Source: Bombyx mori (taxonomy: Eukaryota > Arthropoda > Insecta > Lepidoptera > Bombycidae). From it: a DNA stretch of 64,000 nt. The notes under the pieces are model-generated. The model was not told the DNA's origin. It was given only the letters and a program-made list of their open reading frames with translations, and ran no database searches. The stretch covers positions 6,522,501 through 6,586,500 of the forward strand of contig NC_085130.1 in assembly GCF_030269925.1 (NCBI RefSeq). The letters run 5' to 3'. The position numbers were made by a program, and so were the translations under genes. Positions 1 through 10,946 of this stretch are shown one piece after another (the first letter of the stretch is position 1; each line of letters begins with the position of its first letter).

Positions 1-439
1 AGAACTGTTTCTCAGAGAAATAGCAGAGTCATATAATTGATATTTATTTGTATATATATATTTATATGTATGTAACCTCTATACGATTAACCTTAAAAGA
101 AGTTAATATGATGTAAAGATGACATAAATAGAATTTCGAATATTGAAACATAAAAACATTAGACATTTAAAAGGATTTTTGAAATATTAAAATGGTGGTG
201 AAGCAATAGCTTTAAATGTTTTTTTGTAATGTATTATTTTATCTATATATCAAAATACAGTTTAGCTTAGTAAAACTACAGCACAAATGTTGTTTCTCTT
301 TATAAGAACAACTCATGTACTTATTTAAGTATGAGTATTTGTTTCTATAAATATTATGTATGTTATATATATACATATGTTTAAGTACCTAATATAACCC
401 TACATCTAATAACACTCCACCTACCAAGGTTCATCTCTG
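1..439. other. AT-rich stretch, no gene seen
   Basis: A/T-rich sequence with short TA-rich runs. I see no open frame of coding character and no repeat that I recognise. Confidence 0.5.
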
Positions 440-520
440 CACTCCCCTAAGGTAGACTGTCTGAGAATGCCTATGGCATTAAGTCCGCCTTTATACTGTC
501 AAGTATATAAAGCTATTAAA
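440..520 (+). mobile_element. LINE 3' tail fragment (unclassified)
   Basis: The sequence GAATGCCTATGGCATTAAGT followed by CCGCC and a short AATAAAG-like end resembles the 3' end of a common lepidopteran LINE. It ends just before a Bm1 copy. Family assignment is from memory and tentative. Confidence 0.35.
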
Positions 521-528
521 AAAAATTT

Positions 529-772
529 TACTGGTGGTAGGACCTCTTGTGAGTCCGCGCGGGTAGGTACCACCACCCTGCCTATTTCTGCCGTGAAGCA
601 GTAATGCGTTTCGGTTTGAAGGGTGGGGCAGCCGTTGTAACTATACTGAGATCTTAGAACTTATATCTCAAGGTGGGTGGCGCATTTACGTTGTAGATGT
701 CCATGGGCTCCAGTAACCACTTTACACCAGGTGGGCTGTGAGCTCGTCCACCCATCTAAGCAATAAATAAAA
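529..772 (+). mobile_element. Bm1 SINE, 5'-truncated
   Basis: The body starts at ACTGGTGGTAGGACCTCTTG and runs through the conserved GCAGTAATGCGTTTCGGTTT block to GCAATAAATAAAA. The tRNA-like head is missing, as in most copies here. Confidence 0.9.
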
Positions 773-775
773 AAA

Positions 776-1619
776 TTAAAAAATACAATTTTCAGATGAT
801 TCACGCGAAATGTATAACATTGATAATGACATCGCAAGCTCAACGGCCAAAGTACATATTATTTTCAGGCTTCAGATCGCTAGAGACAAATGTTTTAGAT
901 CGAGAACCGAATCCAGACACATTGGTATACTAGCCAAGGACGCTAAACAACCGTCCAACTATACAATCAAAATGTTTTTCCGAAACCAAATAATAATCGG
1001 AAAATTACGTGGAAAATTTACAAGTAATAGCAAATTTTATAAAAATAATCAATTCTATAATACACTTACCGCCTCTGCTGATCTTCAGTCAAAACAAAAA
1101 AAAAACAAATCACTCCAAACAAAAATACAAAAAAAAACACCGTAAAAAAATCAAAAAAATAACAACAAAAACACGAAAAAAGAAAAACTAATAAAGTGTG
1201 ACTATTTACGATACCCGCGTACAAAAAAAGAACACAATAACTCCCAAATATTAAAACAGCACGTTTGGGAAATTCGTTTAATGATAAATTCACTCGTTTG
1301 GGAAATTCGTTCGCTCTGCACGACCGTCCGCTTCGAGGGCAAGAAGGAAACTGGCTCTATCGCCTGAAACTGTTGATTTGATGTCCCCCCCCCCTACCGT
1401 GCCTGTCGCTCCCCTGTGACGTCGCGTCGGAAAATTTCATAACACATAGATACACGCTCGACTGTTTCCTTAAAACTACACGATGAAGCTTTTCGACATT
1501 AAAGCTCCAATGCGATGCAATAAAAACTTAAAGAAATCCCAAGCATTACAGAGAACTTAGTACCGTCTTCAAAGTCATTGTGAGTTATTTTATATAACAA
1601 TTCTAAGTGAGTTTTTCAC
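776..1619. other. No gene established
   Basis: Mostly A-rich on the + strand, with a GC-richer patch at 1,310-1,440 that contains a C homopolymer near 1,385. An open frame on the minus strand (1,066-1,293) begins with GTG rather than ATG and is dominated by T-rich low complexity. It ends at a donor-like GTAAGTG. I do not call it a gene. Confidence 0.4.
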
Positions 1620-2195
1620 AAGACTCCAATAAATAAATAATAGTTTACAAAAACTAACAAAATACGCTTTTATAGAAAATCCAACTAAAAATTAGAAAAT
1701 ATTTTTTTTAATAAGTAAATTTTATTTAAAAATAGCGTAGGAAAAAATATTTTTATTTTAAAAAAGCGTTGGGCACTTTTCAGGATATTATCAAAATAAC
1801 CTTTCTACTCATATCTGTTCATAAAATATTTATAACTACTGATATCATGCACCCCACGGTTTTTTTTAGAATAAAATCATTTTTCTTACACTATTTTGAA
1901 TTCAAATTTATTAAAATTTATTTTCTATTTTTTATTTGGAAGTTCTATTAAAGCCTTTTAAAAATTTTGTTAGTTTTTTTAAAATATTATTTATTTTTAA
2001 TTTTTTAGTTGAATTTCAATTTTATCAAATTTTTTTTATTTATTTTTTTAAATATTTGATTTTCTTCGGTCCTTAATAAGTATACCAAATTTCGAGTTAA
2101 TCCGAACATTTTGAAGGGGGTTAAAATCATGTTCAAAGATTCCGTTACAAACATACATACGTCTGAAGCTAATAAAAAAGCGTTTTACGAATCTC
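1620..2195. repeat. AT-rich foldback repeat, family M (copy 1)
   Basis: Two arms (about 1,634-1,790 and 1,830-1,995) are inverted copies of each other: the left contains TACGCTTTTATAGAAAATCC and the right its reverse complement in diverged form. A tail follows with CGGTCCTTAATAAGTATACC and ACATACATACGTCTGAAGCT. The same tail recurs at five or more other places in the window. Confidence 0.7.
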
Positions 2196-2730
2196 ATGTA
2201 CACACAGAATTAAAACCTAAAAAACCTCTAACCACAATGCAAAAAATTTGGAATATTATATTGTTTCCTAAAACTCAAAATACATTTAAAGATACATTTA
2301 TTTTCTTTCGATCACGAACGAAAATACGAATCAAGAAATTTTCTAAGGCGCATATTCTGACATATATTTTTTTCAGACTTCATTTATAACCTTATTTAGA
2401 TATGAGCAATACGAATTACTGCAGACATTTTTTCAAGACGCGAAACAGTCCCTACGAGAGAACCGGCAAAATAAATCCGGAGACTCTATTTTTCTTTTCG
2501 TAATTTATTATCTATACGCTACATTACATTTTCTTTTTATACAAATCGAGAACATTGCGGTAAAGCAATCGTATAAAATAACATAAATTGAGTGGCCCGA
2601 AGCGAACACACATTTCTTTTGTCGAATAAAAATCAAAAGTTTTTAGCTTGATAATTTACTTTTCTTCACAGACGTTATTTGACGTTGAGTAGGAAGTTAC
2701 TGAATAGACGTCGCATTACCAGCAAACACT
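2196..2730. other. No gene established
   Basis: AT-rich sequence with no feature I can name. Confidence 0.4.
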
Positions 2731-2978
2731 TTACTGGTGGTAGGACGTCTTGTGAGTCCGCACGGGTAGGTACCGCCGCGCTGCCTATTTCTGCCGTAAA
2801 CCAGTAATGCGTTTCGATTTGAAGGGTGGGGCAGCCGTTGTGCTATGGAAACCTTAAAACTCATATCTCAAGATGGTAGGCGGCATTTATGTTATAGATG
2901 TCTATGGGCTCCGGTAACTACTTAACACCACGTGGTTTGTGAGCTCATCCACCCATCAATGCAATAAATAAAAAATAA
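2731..2978 (+). mobile_element. Bm1 SINE, 5'-truncated
   Basis: Starts TTACTGGTGGTAGGACGTCT and ends in an A-rich tail. It belongs to a variant with GGACGTC in place of GGACCTC and a different mid-region, also seen at 41,724, 46,095 and 52,015. Confidence 0.85.
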
Positions 2979-2989
2979 AAACATTCGAA

Positions 2990-3075
2990 TATTCCGCAAG
3001 CTATGCGTTGGGGTGTTCACTTAATACTATTGTGGGCCGTTAGTTCTGCCACTTATCTTAGCAATAAAAAAATAA
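2990..3075 (+). mobile_element. Degenerate Bm1 tail
   Basis: Recognisable only at TTAGCAATAAAAAA and a weak match to the last 60 bp of Bm1. Confidence 0.35.
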
Positions 3076-3104
3076 TAGTTTAAAAAAAATAAAAAATAAA
3101 AAAA

Positions 3105-3445
3105 AATTTAAGACGCCCTTACGCGCCCACGCTTTTTTACAATAAAATCATTTTTTCTTACTCTATTTTTAATTCAAATTCATTAAAATTTATTTTCTAT
3201 TTTTTAGTTGGATTTTCTATAAAAGCGTATTTTGTTAGGTTTTTTAAACTATTATTTATTTTTCATTTTTTAGTTGAATTTTATTATTTTTTTCAATATT
3301 TTTTTTTAATATTGAATTGTCATCGGTCCTTAATAAGTATACCAAATTTCGAGTTGATCCGACGTTTTGAAGGGGGTCAAAATCATGTTCAAGGATTCCG
3401 TTACATAACAACATACATACGTCTGAAGCTAATAAAAGCGTATTA
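3105..3445. repeat. AT-rich foldback repeat, family M (copy 2, partial)
   Basis: Contains CCCACGCTTTTTTACAATAA and the shared tail with CATCGGTCCTTAATAAGTAT. The left arm is missing. Confidence 0.65.
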
Positions 3446-3684
3446 AATATAAACTGTTTGTTGATATGCAGACGTACCCTAAAAACCTTAGTTATGACAC
3501 TCATTCCACGCTGCTTTAAGCCCGCTCAACTACAACTATAAGAATTATCTAATCTAGCGAATGTTCAGATTTGTTTGTATGCCTTTCACATCTCTAACAG
3601 AAGATAAGATGTTAACGATCGGACGAAAACAGATTATTTTTAGTTTTAACACGCATTACTCATAAGTTTTATGTGTACTTGCAG

Positions 3685-3735
3685 ATAAGAGATCTTAATT
3701 CAGTTTTTATGTTAGAAGTTGAGGCTTGGAGATCG
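3685..3735 (+). CDS. Candidate isolated exon, unknown gene
   Basis: A 51-bp phase-0 open block sits between TGTGTACTTGCAG and GTATGTGAAT and encodes IRDLNSVFMLEVEAWRS. Splice sites and phase are acceptable, but no neighbouring exon on this strand was found, so chance is quite possible. Confidence 0.2.
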
Positions 3736-4061
3736 GTATGTGAATTTCACCATCCACTTTGGGCCATGGGGTTGGAGTCTGGGGTGTACCTACAGTCGTC
3801 CAAGACTCGAAATGGACTCATGACTATTTCAATCAGAAAATAGTGACAAGTTATTCAGTCGTTTGATATTTTGGATAATGATTCAGTTAACGATAAATGA
3901 AGTTTTAATAAAACAAAATGAGAGTCAATGTCTTCAAAGTAAATCAAATATGCATTTAAAAGGATAAATTAAAAACTTACTGGTCTGATAAAGTTTGGGA
4001 CCACAAGGCCTAATAATGAGTACCTTTTTTTTTCGAGAAAAAAGTGAATCGAAAAAATTGT

Positions 4062-4203
4062 TTTTTATTTATTTATTGCTTGGATGTGTGGACCAGCTCA
4101 CAGCCCACCAGGTGTTAAGTGGTTACTGGAGCCCATAGACATCTACAACGTAAATGCGCCACCCACCTTGAGATATAAGTTCTAAGGTCTCAGTATAACA
4201 GTG
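4062..4203 (-). mobile_element. Bm1 SINE 3' fragment
   Basis: Starts with the T-run and TTGCTTGGATGTGTGG (reverse complement of the SINE tail) and stops at CTCAGTATAAC. Only the last 140 bp of the element remain. Confidence 0.8.
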
Positions 4204-4375
4204 TTTTTTTTTGTCAGTTTACGCTAGCCGTAGACAAAATTAAAACTATTTTTACGGTTTGATCATTTATGTACTCTACAGTTTTCAGTCAATGAGCGAG
4301 TCAGTTCAATCAATTAGCCGATCCGTGGTTACGAAAACTGTAATGTATTAAAAACATCGGAAATAGTATAATCGG

Positions 4376-4552
4376 TTCACTGAGTTTCTCAGTGGGTCGC
4401 AATTCCAATCCGGTGGTAAATTCTGGGAAGCGCTGCTCTTGCTAGTGGGCAAGTGTTACCAAAATTCTCTCAAGTTGAGCCCGTGAGCTCATCTACCCCT
4501 CCGCGAGAGACGGAAACAGCTCCTTGGGCTATCAGCGAACAGGAAAGAAAAA
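4376..4552 (+). mobile_element. Jockey-type LINE 3' tail
   Basis: Contains CTCAGTGGGTCGCAATTCCA and AATCCGGTGGTAAATTC, then AGCCCGTGAGCTCA, and ends GAACAGGAAAGAAAAAAAA. This is a diverged match to the non-coding tail behind the LINE frame ending at 7,871. Confidence 0.7.
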
Positions 4553-5784
4553 AAATCACCGGAGAATAAACCATAAAAATAGTTTTAATTATGTTCCATA
4601 TTGCTCCAATAAATAATTTATTATCGAACAATCGTCCAGTGAAAATATTTATAAAATTTCGTTTACAACGGAAAGCAGTCTGTATGGACTAAACTTATCT
4701 TTTCTCGGAGCGTTACGATAGATCAGCAGTCGGGGAACCGGGGTAAATTAACCTAAATGGGGTAAAATGAAATTTTGGGGGGTAAACATGAAACTTTTGT
4801 GAGTAAAAAGTATATATTGAAGTGAAACTTCTTTAGAATCGTTGTGATTTCAAACTCGATGAAACGAAATGCAACGAAACGAAAAAATAAGTCCATAAAG
4901 ACTTATTTTCCCGAAAAAAATCATTTAAATTGAAAAAGCTTTTTTATATATGGCTATATATAAAATTTTAACTAGTTTTTTCGTCTAATAATTCAAGAAA
5001 AATATCATATGAATTATAAAATAACAAGATATTATCATTTACTTATATTTTACAGAAAAAAAATAGCCCCCACAGGGGGGCGATTTTTTTCCTCAACTGT
5101 ATATTACATAATAATGTAATACTATTATTACCGTTATTTATTACTAGGTATTACATTGATAAATTGAATAAATGATGTTTACATTAAATTTTTAGTTATT
5201 GTTTTCTTTTCAATATTCTCATGGGGGCTATAAATATGAAAGATGCTAAAAAAAGCGACTTCGTATTTTTTTTGTTCTTCGCCATGGGGTAATATCAAAT
5301 TACACAAAAAAAAATTGAGGTAATAATTAAAATAGTTCCCCGAACGCTGCGATAGATCAACGTGTGTCATATGTCTAACAACAAAAATGTTGCAGATTCA
5401 CTATATTGGGCTAATTGTTTCGGAAATGCAAATCGAACGGACAAATCCGCTGGGCAAAAAACATGACATTAAAATATTTCACTTTCATGTTAAACAAACA
5501 CAAAAGCCCTTATAAAGAACAAAGTGAAGATTTCTACAAGTTAACACACTGAAGTCACTTAACAAATGGGCTTTGGTAACTTTTCAATTGTCGGGCCCTT
5601 TGAATCTAAATAATCAAAGCACCGTCTCCCTTTTACGTGTTAGGATTGTCGTTGACAGACAGAGATGGATGAAGCGAGAGATTATGTCGTCTTCAGTGTT
5701 TCATGTTGTGAATGAACAGTATGGCAATTTTGTATTTAGATCAATAAGAATGAGAAATTTTTAAAAAAATGACAATGAATATGA
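4553..5784. other. No gene; one dispersed repeat block
   Basis: AT-rich. The block at 4,820-4,905 (ATCGTTGTGATTTCAAACTC) recurs in diverged form at 27,040-27,130, so it belongs to a dispersed repeat. The small open frames here show no coding pattern. Confidence 0.4.
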
Positions 5785-6050
5785 ATGTGGTAGAGGAAGC
5801 TAAAAGTGACACCTGCTACACAAAAGTTGAGGAGTGCGCGTTTGGGATGGTATGGACATGTGATGAGACAAAATGACAATGATGTTGTTAAGAGAGTATT
5901 TACTATGAACTTGGAAGGCTTTAGAGGAAGAGGTAGACCTAGGAAAAAATGGATGGATTGCGTGAAAGACGACATGTGCAAGAAGGACGTGAGCGAAGAA
6001 ATTGTATATAACAGAGGAGTATGGAAGGAGAAAACATGTTACGACCCCAG
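5785..6050 (+). pseudogene. RTE-like LINE, C-terminal reverse-transcriptase fragment
   Basis: The frame at 5,806-6,141 encodes RLGWYGHVMRQND and then RGRGRPRKKWMDCVKDDM. These are the WYGHV and GRPKKxWxDCV signatures found behind the polymerase domain of many non-LTR retrotransposons, probably of the RTE group. It is 5'-truncated with no start, so it is dead. A related minus-strand piece lies at 19,763-20,070. Confidence 0.65.
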
Positions 6051-6668
6051 GGTGTTCGTTGATCTGAGCGAGCATCAGCTGTTTTTGATTTACTGGTTCA
6101 TTGCTGGGTTTTTTTTAAGTAAAGTAATGTATTTTTTATGAAACTATTATTTATAACATTTAGCTGTACTAACATGACGGAGTGTAAATGATGCCAATAA
6201 AACGTTTTAAAAATATGTTTTTTTTTATCAGGATCGATTTTTTTCTTACCCTTCATCAAAGGTGTCATTAGTACCATTGTCTGTCTTCGTTTTTGGAAAC
6301 GGTCTCCTAACACCCAGTATAAGTACCTTCGGAAGACTTTGTCAAGCATATGTGACGCGTCCGTAAATAACTATTGTATTCCTTACCTCTCTAAGGAAGC
6401 ATCTAAGAACTTTTACAAAGTCCTTAAAAGATATTCACTGTATTTATTATAAATATATTATAAACTAAAAACTAAACAAATGGCTAGCGCGAGTTCATCT
6501 GACCTAAGACATATGCATAAGAAATATTGAGCCGTTTAAGTCAGTTTAAAAAAGGTACAAAAATACAAGCTCGCTGAGTTTATTTCGTAGATTCTTCTTA
6601 AGTTTGTGATTCTTTATACAACCAGTGATAGAACTGACTTTCAAATTCAATGACTTGACAAGCGAGTT
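6051..6668. other. No gene seen
   Basis: AT-rich; no recognised repeat and no coding-like frame. Confidence 0.4.
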
Positions 6669-6901
6669 ATTTTTTTATTGCTTAGTTGGGTGGACGAGCT
6701 CACAGCCCACCTGGCGTTAAGTGATTACTAAAGCCCATAGATATCTACAACGTAAATGTGCCACCCACCTTGAGATATAAGTTCTAAGGTCTCAAGTATA
6801 GTTATAACGGCTGCCCCACCCTTCAATCGAAACGCATTACTGCTTTCAGGCAGGGTGGTGTTGCTTACCCGTGCCGACTCACATGAGGTCCTACCACCAA
6901 A
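6669..6901 (-). mobile_element. Bm1 SINE, 5'-truncated
   Basis: Runs in reverse complement from TTTTTTTATTGCTTAG to GAGGTCCTACCACC, the full body without the tRNA-like head. Confidence 0.88.
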
Positions 6902-7390
6902 ATTAAACGAATTATTTTGAACGCACAACAAAATGTAACTGCATAGAACTTTTATACGTCATCTTGATTGTTGCAATACTGTTCATTTCGTGTATAACTC
7001 GCGAAAGTCCCATTTACGAGAGCGTTCGAAAACTTATGATTCTTGTGATAAATTACAGACTTCCCATCCACTAATCTGGGAACCCGTTCCCTATCACGAA
7101 TGTCGGATTTCGGAATTTTTTTTTTCTATTTGTTCACAAAAAAAAACTTCTGAAGCCTCCTTCCTTCTTGGTATATTATGTTTTTAATTCTCCGAAGTAC
7201 AAATACATGAGGAAGTGACTGTTTTTTGCTTGCCAAAAGGGATGTTCAAATTAATAGATTAGGCATGAACATTCTGGCTAAGTCTCGCATCGAAACGCTC
7301 TGATTTGAATGAAGATTTTAATGTTAAATTATAAATTAGTAGATGGTATTTTATATAGATGATAACATGTCCTAACAGAACCTCCTGTAT
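6902..7390. other. No gene seen
   Basis: Unique-looking AT-rich sequence; no support for genes or named repeats. Confidence 0.4.
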
Positions 7391-7555
7391 GCTTAGTGCG
7401 AGTTTTTTAACGTTCTCGATAGCGTAAAAGTTAATTCAAATTAGTATGGAATGGGATCGTTTGCCTACGTTTGCCGCTAGGGGCGCTGTTCCAACTGCGT
7501 ATAAAATTGAGTTAACTTTTACGCTATCGAGAACGTTAAAAAACTCGCACTAAGC
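7391..7555. mobile_element. MITE with perfect 44-bp terminal inverted repeats
   Basis: The left arm 7,391-7,434 (GCTTAGTGCGAGTTTTTTAA...) and the right arm 7,512-7,555 are exact reverse complements over 44 bp. A 77-bp core contains GCCGCTAGGGGCGCTGTTCC. No transposase is present, so it is non-autonomous. A decayed end of the same element lies at about 60,728-60,753. Confidence 0.85.
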
Positions 7556-7639
7556 ACACTGATCCAGTTTTGGTGCATGGCACTGTAAGCGCCGGTCTTC
7601 TTTGAAAAGTTCGACGTAAAACCTAGCTCATGGACACAA

Positions 7640-8072
7640 TCCATTGTGTTTCGACTTTGAGAAGGCGGCACGACATGAGAACCCTCTTGTCGTGGCCGCT
7701 GGAAACTACACGCCCGATCCCGTAGACCGACTGGTAAACAGTCGACGTCGCCCAAAGCATGTCATTACGGATCCTCCAAATCCATTAACGGTGCTTTTAG
7801 GTACCACAAGCACCGGTCACCGTTCTCGTCGAACCCGTCGTTTGCGACAAAGGGCTCGACGAGTAAATTAACCCATAGACACAGCCCACCGAATTTCTCG
7901 CCGGATCTTCTCAATGGGTCGCGTTTCCGATCCAGTGGTAGATTCTGCGAAGCACTGCTCTTGGTAGGGTCAGCGTTACCATCACTCCGGTTTGAGCCCC
8001 GTTAGCTCACCTACTAGTTAAGGTTACTCTGAAATAGCCTCTCAAGGCTATCAGATTAGGTAGGAAAAAAAA
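7640..8072 (+). mobile_element. Jockey-type LINE, family 2, 3' fragment
   Basis: The frame ending at 7,871 encodes the last part of a reverse-transcriptase ORF (RRPKHVITDPPNPLTVLLG... RTRRLRQRARRVN). It resembles the end of ORF2 in the full LINE at 12,086-17,169 but is a different family. A tail of about 200 bp follows (CTCGCCGGATCTTCTCAATG) and ends in A-rich sequence. It is 5'-truncated. Confidence 0.8.
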
Positions 8073-8079
8073 TTGAGTT

Positions 8080-8262
8080 TCTTGTCGGATATTCTGAGTG
8101 AGTTGGGATTCCGATCCGGTGGTAAATTTAGTGAAGCGCTGCTCTTGCAATGGCTAGAGACAGTCCTCCCAGGTTGAGCCCTGCAAGTTCACCTGCTAAC
8201 GCATGCGTAATTGAAATAACCCCTTAGGCTACCATCGAGTACGTAAGGAAAAGGTGATAAAA
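8080..8262 (+). mobile_element. Second Jockey-type LINE 3' tail
   Basis: Directly behind the previous tail: GAGTTTCTTGTCGGATATTC, TTCCGATCCGGTGGTAAATT and TTGAGCCCTGCAAGTTCACC. It is more diverged and so probably older. Confidence 0.65.
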
Positions 8263-8265
8263 CAC

Positions 8266-8510
8266 ACTGGTGGTAGGACCTCTTGTGAGTCCGCACGGGT
8301 AGGTACCACCACCCTGCCTATTTCTGCCGTGAAGCAGTAATGCGTTTCGGTTTGAAGAGTGGGGCAGCCTTTGTAACTATACTGAGAACTTAGAACTTAT
8401 ATCTCAAGGTGGGTGGTGCATTTACGTTGTAGATGTCAATGGGCTCCAGTAACTACTTAACACCAGATGGGCTTTGAGCTCGTCCGCCAATTTAAGCAAT
8501 AAAAAAAAAT
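8266..8510 (+). mobile_element. Bm1 SINE, 5'-truncated
   Basis: Complete body from ACTGGTGGTAGG to GCAATAAAAAAAAA, inserted just behind a LINE tail. Confidence 0.9.
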
Positions 8511-8868
8511 TACACATGATGCTTGATCCACCGTCTCACAGGGTCCGTGAGCACTCTTAAACACACGCTACACAGATTTAACTTTTATAAAACTGAAAGA
8601 ATACTAAACTAACGATTTAGTGGCATTACATTACCACATTTATAAGCACTAGGTGATATTTATGAATCGTTTTAAATCTGTATTGCACACATTATTATCC
8701 AATGAGTATTTACCACGGTTTTTGAGGTCACTTCACAGGTTCCTCCGCGAGTCTCATGGCGTTTGCATGAAAGGAAAGGAAATAAGCCAGGACGTAAGAA
8801 AGGAACTCATGAAATGTAAACATCGTGGTAAAAACAAATTAAATAATACCTACTGTGTACATGTGGAA

Positions 8869-9086
8869 TCTATACTAATATATAAATCTACAGTGGTTTT
8901 TACGGATGTTCCGTTATAACTATTGAACCATGCATCCGATTGACTTGAAACTTGGTATCCATATAGAAAATACATGTACTTAATGGACAGGCTAATATTT
9001 ATATGAGTGTTGGACTTCCTAATAATAATGACAATAAATGATAATGTTAATTTTAAATGCCCAGCGAAGCGGACGAGTACGGCTAG
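8869..9086 (+). mobile_element. Helitron, non-autonomous, family B
   Basis: Starts TCTATACTAATATATAAATC after an A and ends GAGTACGGCTAG before a T. The GC-rich CCAGCGAAGCGG hairpin lies about 8 bp before the CTAG end. A TC start, a subterminal hairpin, a CTRR end and an A/T insertion site are the Helitron signature. Other copies are at 39,202, 49,650 and 57,017. Confidence 0.8.
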
Positions 9087-9625
9087 TTTTATCTAAATGT
9101 CCTGTTATTTCAAATTTATGAATACCAAGACACGAAATGCTTTTATTTGAGTTTACCACACGTAGCCGCAGAGACGTGTAACCGTAGCCTATTTAAGTTT
9201 CCTCGCCCCCATTCATAGGCAAATAAGGGCTGGGCGACTACCGTGAGCGCACAATGAAATTAGGCAAACAGTTTCCAACTGAAATTAAACTATGAAATTA
9301 GCTCACGGCATTTCTGCTAAAAAATATATTTTAAGGTTGCTTGTGCTCTTATCGCAATCATTCTCTCCTAAGTCGATCTCTTTATTACTGAAGATCTAGC
9401 TTGAAGTGTTGATCTCTCGACGCAATACGCTTCTCCAAGTTTCTAAATCTAGCATGAAATCGGACTCGTAAGGAAACTGTAAATGACGTAAACCATGCAA
9501 ACTAGATACGAAATTGACGTCCGTATCCATTGAAATTATTAAGAAGGTAATTTGTAGGTATGTCGAAGCCATGAGAATTTCCGATACTTGTATATTCCCA
9601 ATATTGCACCCCCACCCCCTTATTT
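9087..9625. other. No gene seen
   Basis: No named repeat and no coding-like frame; a short C-rich run lies at 9,607-9,620. Confidence 0.4.
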
Positions 9626-9872
9626 ATTGGTGGTAGGACCTTTTGTGAGTCCGCGCGGGTAGGTACCACCACCCTGCCTATTTCTGCCGTGAATCAGTAA
9701 TGCGCTTCGGTTTGAAGGGTGGGGTAGCCGTTGCAACTATAATTGAGACCTTAGAACATATCTCTAGGTGGGTGGCGCATTTACGTTCTAAATGTCTATG
9801 GGCTCCAGTAACCACTTAGCACCAGGTGGGATGTGAGCTCGTCCACCCATCTAAGCAATACAAAAAAAAAAG
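9626..9872 (+). mobile_element. Bm1 SINE, 5'-truncated
   Basis: Body from TTGGTGGTAGGACC to CTAAGCAATACAAAAAAAAA. Confidence 0.88.
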
Positions 9873-10100
9873 AGCTACTGGTTCGATTTGAAAAATTATT
9901 TCAGTGTTAGATAGCCCATTTATTGAGGAAGGCTATAGGCTATATAGCATCACGGTAATACCAATACAAGTGGGGCACCAATAAAGAATGTTTCAAAGTA
10001 GGGGCCTAAATAGCTTCCTTAATATTCTATACATACATACTCTTGAAAAACAGAAGAAAATCCTGCTGTAACCGAAAAGTATTTTCGCGAAAATCCAACT
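9873..10100 (+). mobile_element. Helitron family E fragment
   Basis: Contains TTATTGAGGAAGGCTATAGG and a GGGGCACCAATAAAGAATG block, matching the middle of the complete copy at 55,781-56,097. Both ends are lost, perhaps partly through the Bm1 insertion next to it. Confidence 0.6.
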
Positions 10101-10389
10101 ACGAAAAAATAATGCCCCTTAAAGTTCCTAATTAAATGAACTTTGGAAATTTTATTAACGAACAAAAAAAAAAAAAGAAAAGTAAAGTAAAACAACTTAA
10201 AGCACCCAACCAGAAGCTCGCTTTTTTAATCTGGCAACATTAACGAGATTAAGTCCCTTGGTGAAACAGACGTACCTGCTTTGAAAAATATTTCGTGATT
10301 AATTCAATTCTGATGACAAACTGTGTTTTTAATATGGTATTTTTATGGTTTATTCGTTCGCTAAATTCATAATGGTTATCATATTTGAA

Positions 10390-10743
10390 GTCGTCGTGGC
10401 CTAAAGGATAAGACGTCCGGTGCATTCGTATTTAGCGATGCACCGGTGTTCGAATCTCAGGCGGGTACCAATTTTTCTAATGAAATACGTACCCAACAAA
10501 TGTTCACGATTGACTTCCACGGTGAAGGCATACATCGTGTAATAAAAATCAAAACCCGCAAAATTATAATTTGCGTAATTACTGATGGTAGGACCTCTTG
10601 TGAGTCCGCACGGGTAGGTACCACCACCCTGCCTATTTCTGCCGTGAAGCAGTAATGCGTTTCGGTTTGAAGGGTAGGGTAGCCGTTGTAACTATACTGA
10701 GACCTTAGAACTTATATCTCAAGGTGGGTGGCGCACTTACGTT
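10390..10743 (+). mobile_element. Bm1 SINE with tRNA-like head, 3'-truncated
   Basis: Carries the tRNA-derived head: TCGTGGCCTAAAGGATAAGA is an A-box-like block and GGTGTTCGAATCTC a B-box-like block (internal RNA polymerase III promoter). The body follows but stops inside TTACGTTG, where a GC-rich sequence begins. Confidence 0.88.
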
Positions 10744-10938
10744 GGTCTCCGGACGCTGCTTCGCTATACTGGAATCAACGTGATCCTCGAAGCGCAATTG
10801 CCCTTCTGCCCGAGGGTGGTGGACGTATGCTCGACCAACCGCCATGGAGACAATACAAGTATCCCGCAGCGCATCATGACCGCAGTTTCAGAAAAACCCA
10901 AAAACATTTCAGTCGTTGTCAAAATTAAAACTAAATAA
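10744..10938 (+). other. GC-rich open frame between two inverted Bm1 copies
   Basis: 64 sense codons with even codon use end in TAA at 10,936-10,938. They include RTLLRYTGINVILEAQLPFC and later PQRIMTAVSEKPKNISVVV. The frame is open upstream into the SINE, and there is no convincing ATG or splice acceptor at the left junction. It could be the 3' coding end of a host transcript captured with the SINE, or chance. I do not recognise the peptide. Confidence 0.25.
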
Positions 10939-10946
10939 CCCACTTT

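Noticed and set aside
1066..1293. Minus-strand open frame of 75 codons with a hydrophobic N-terminus, ending at a donor-like GTAAGTG
   Set aside because: It starts with GTG, not ATG, and the hydrophobic part comes from a T-rich low-complexity tract. No partner exon was found.
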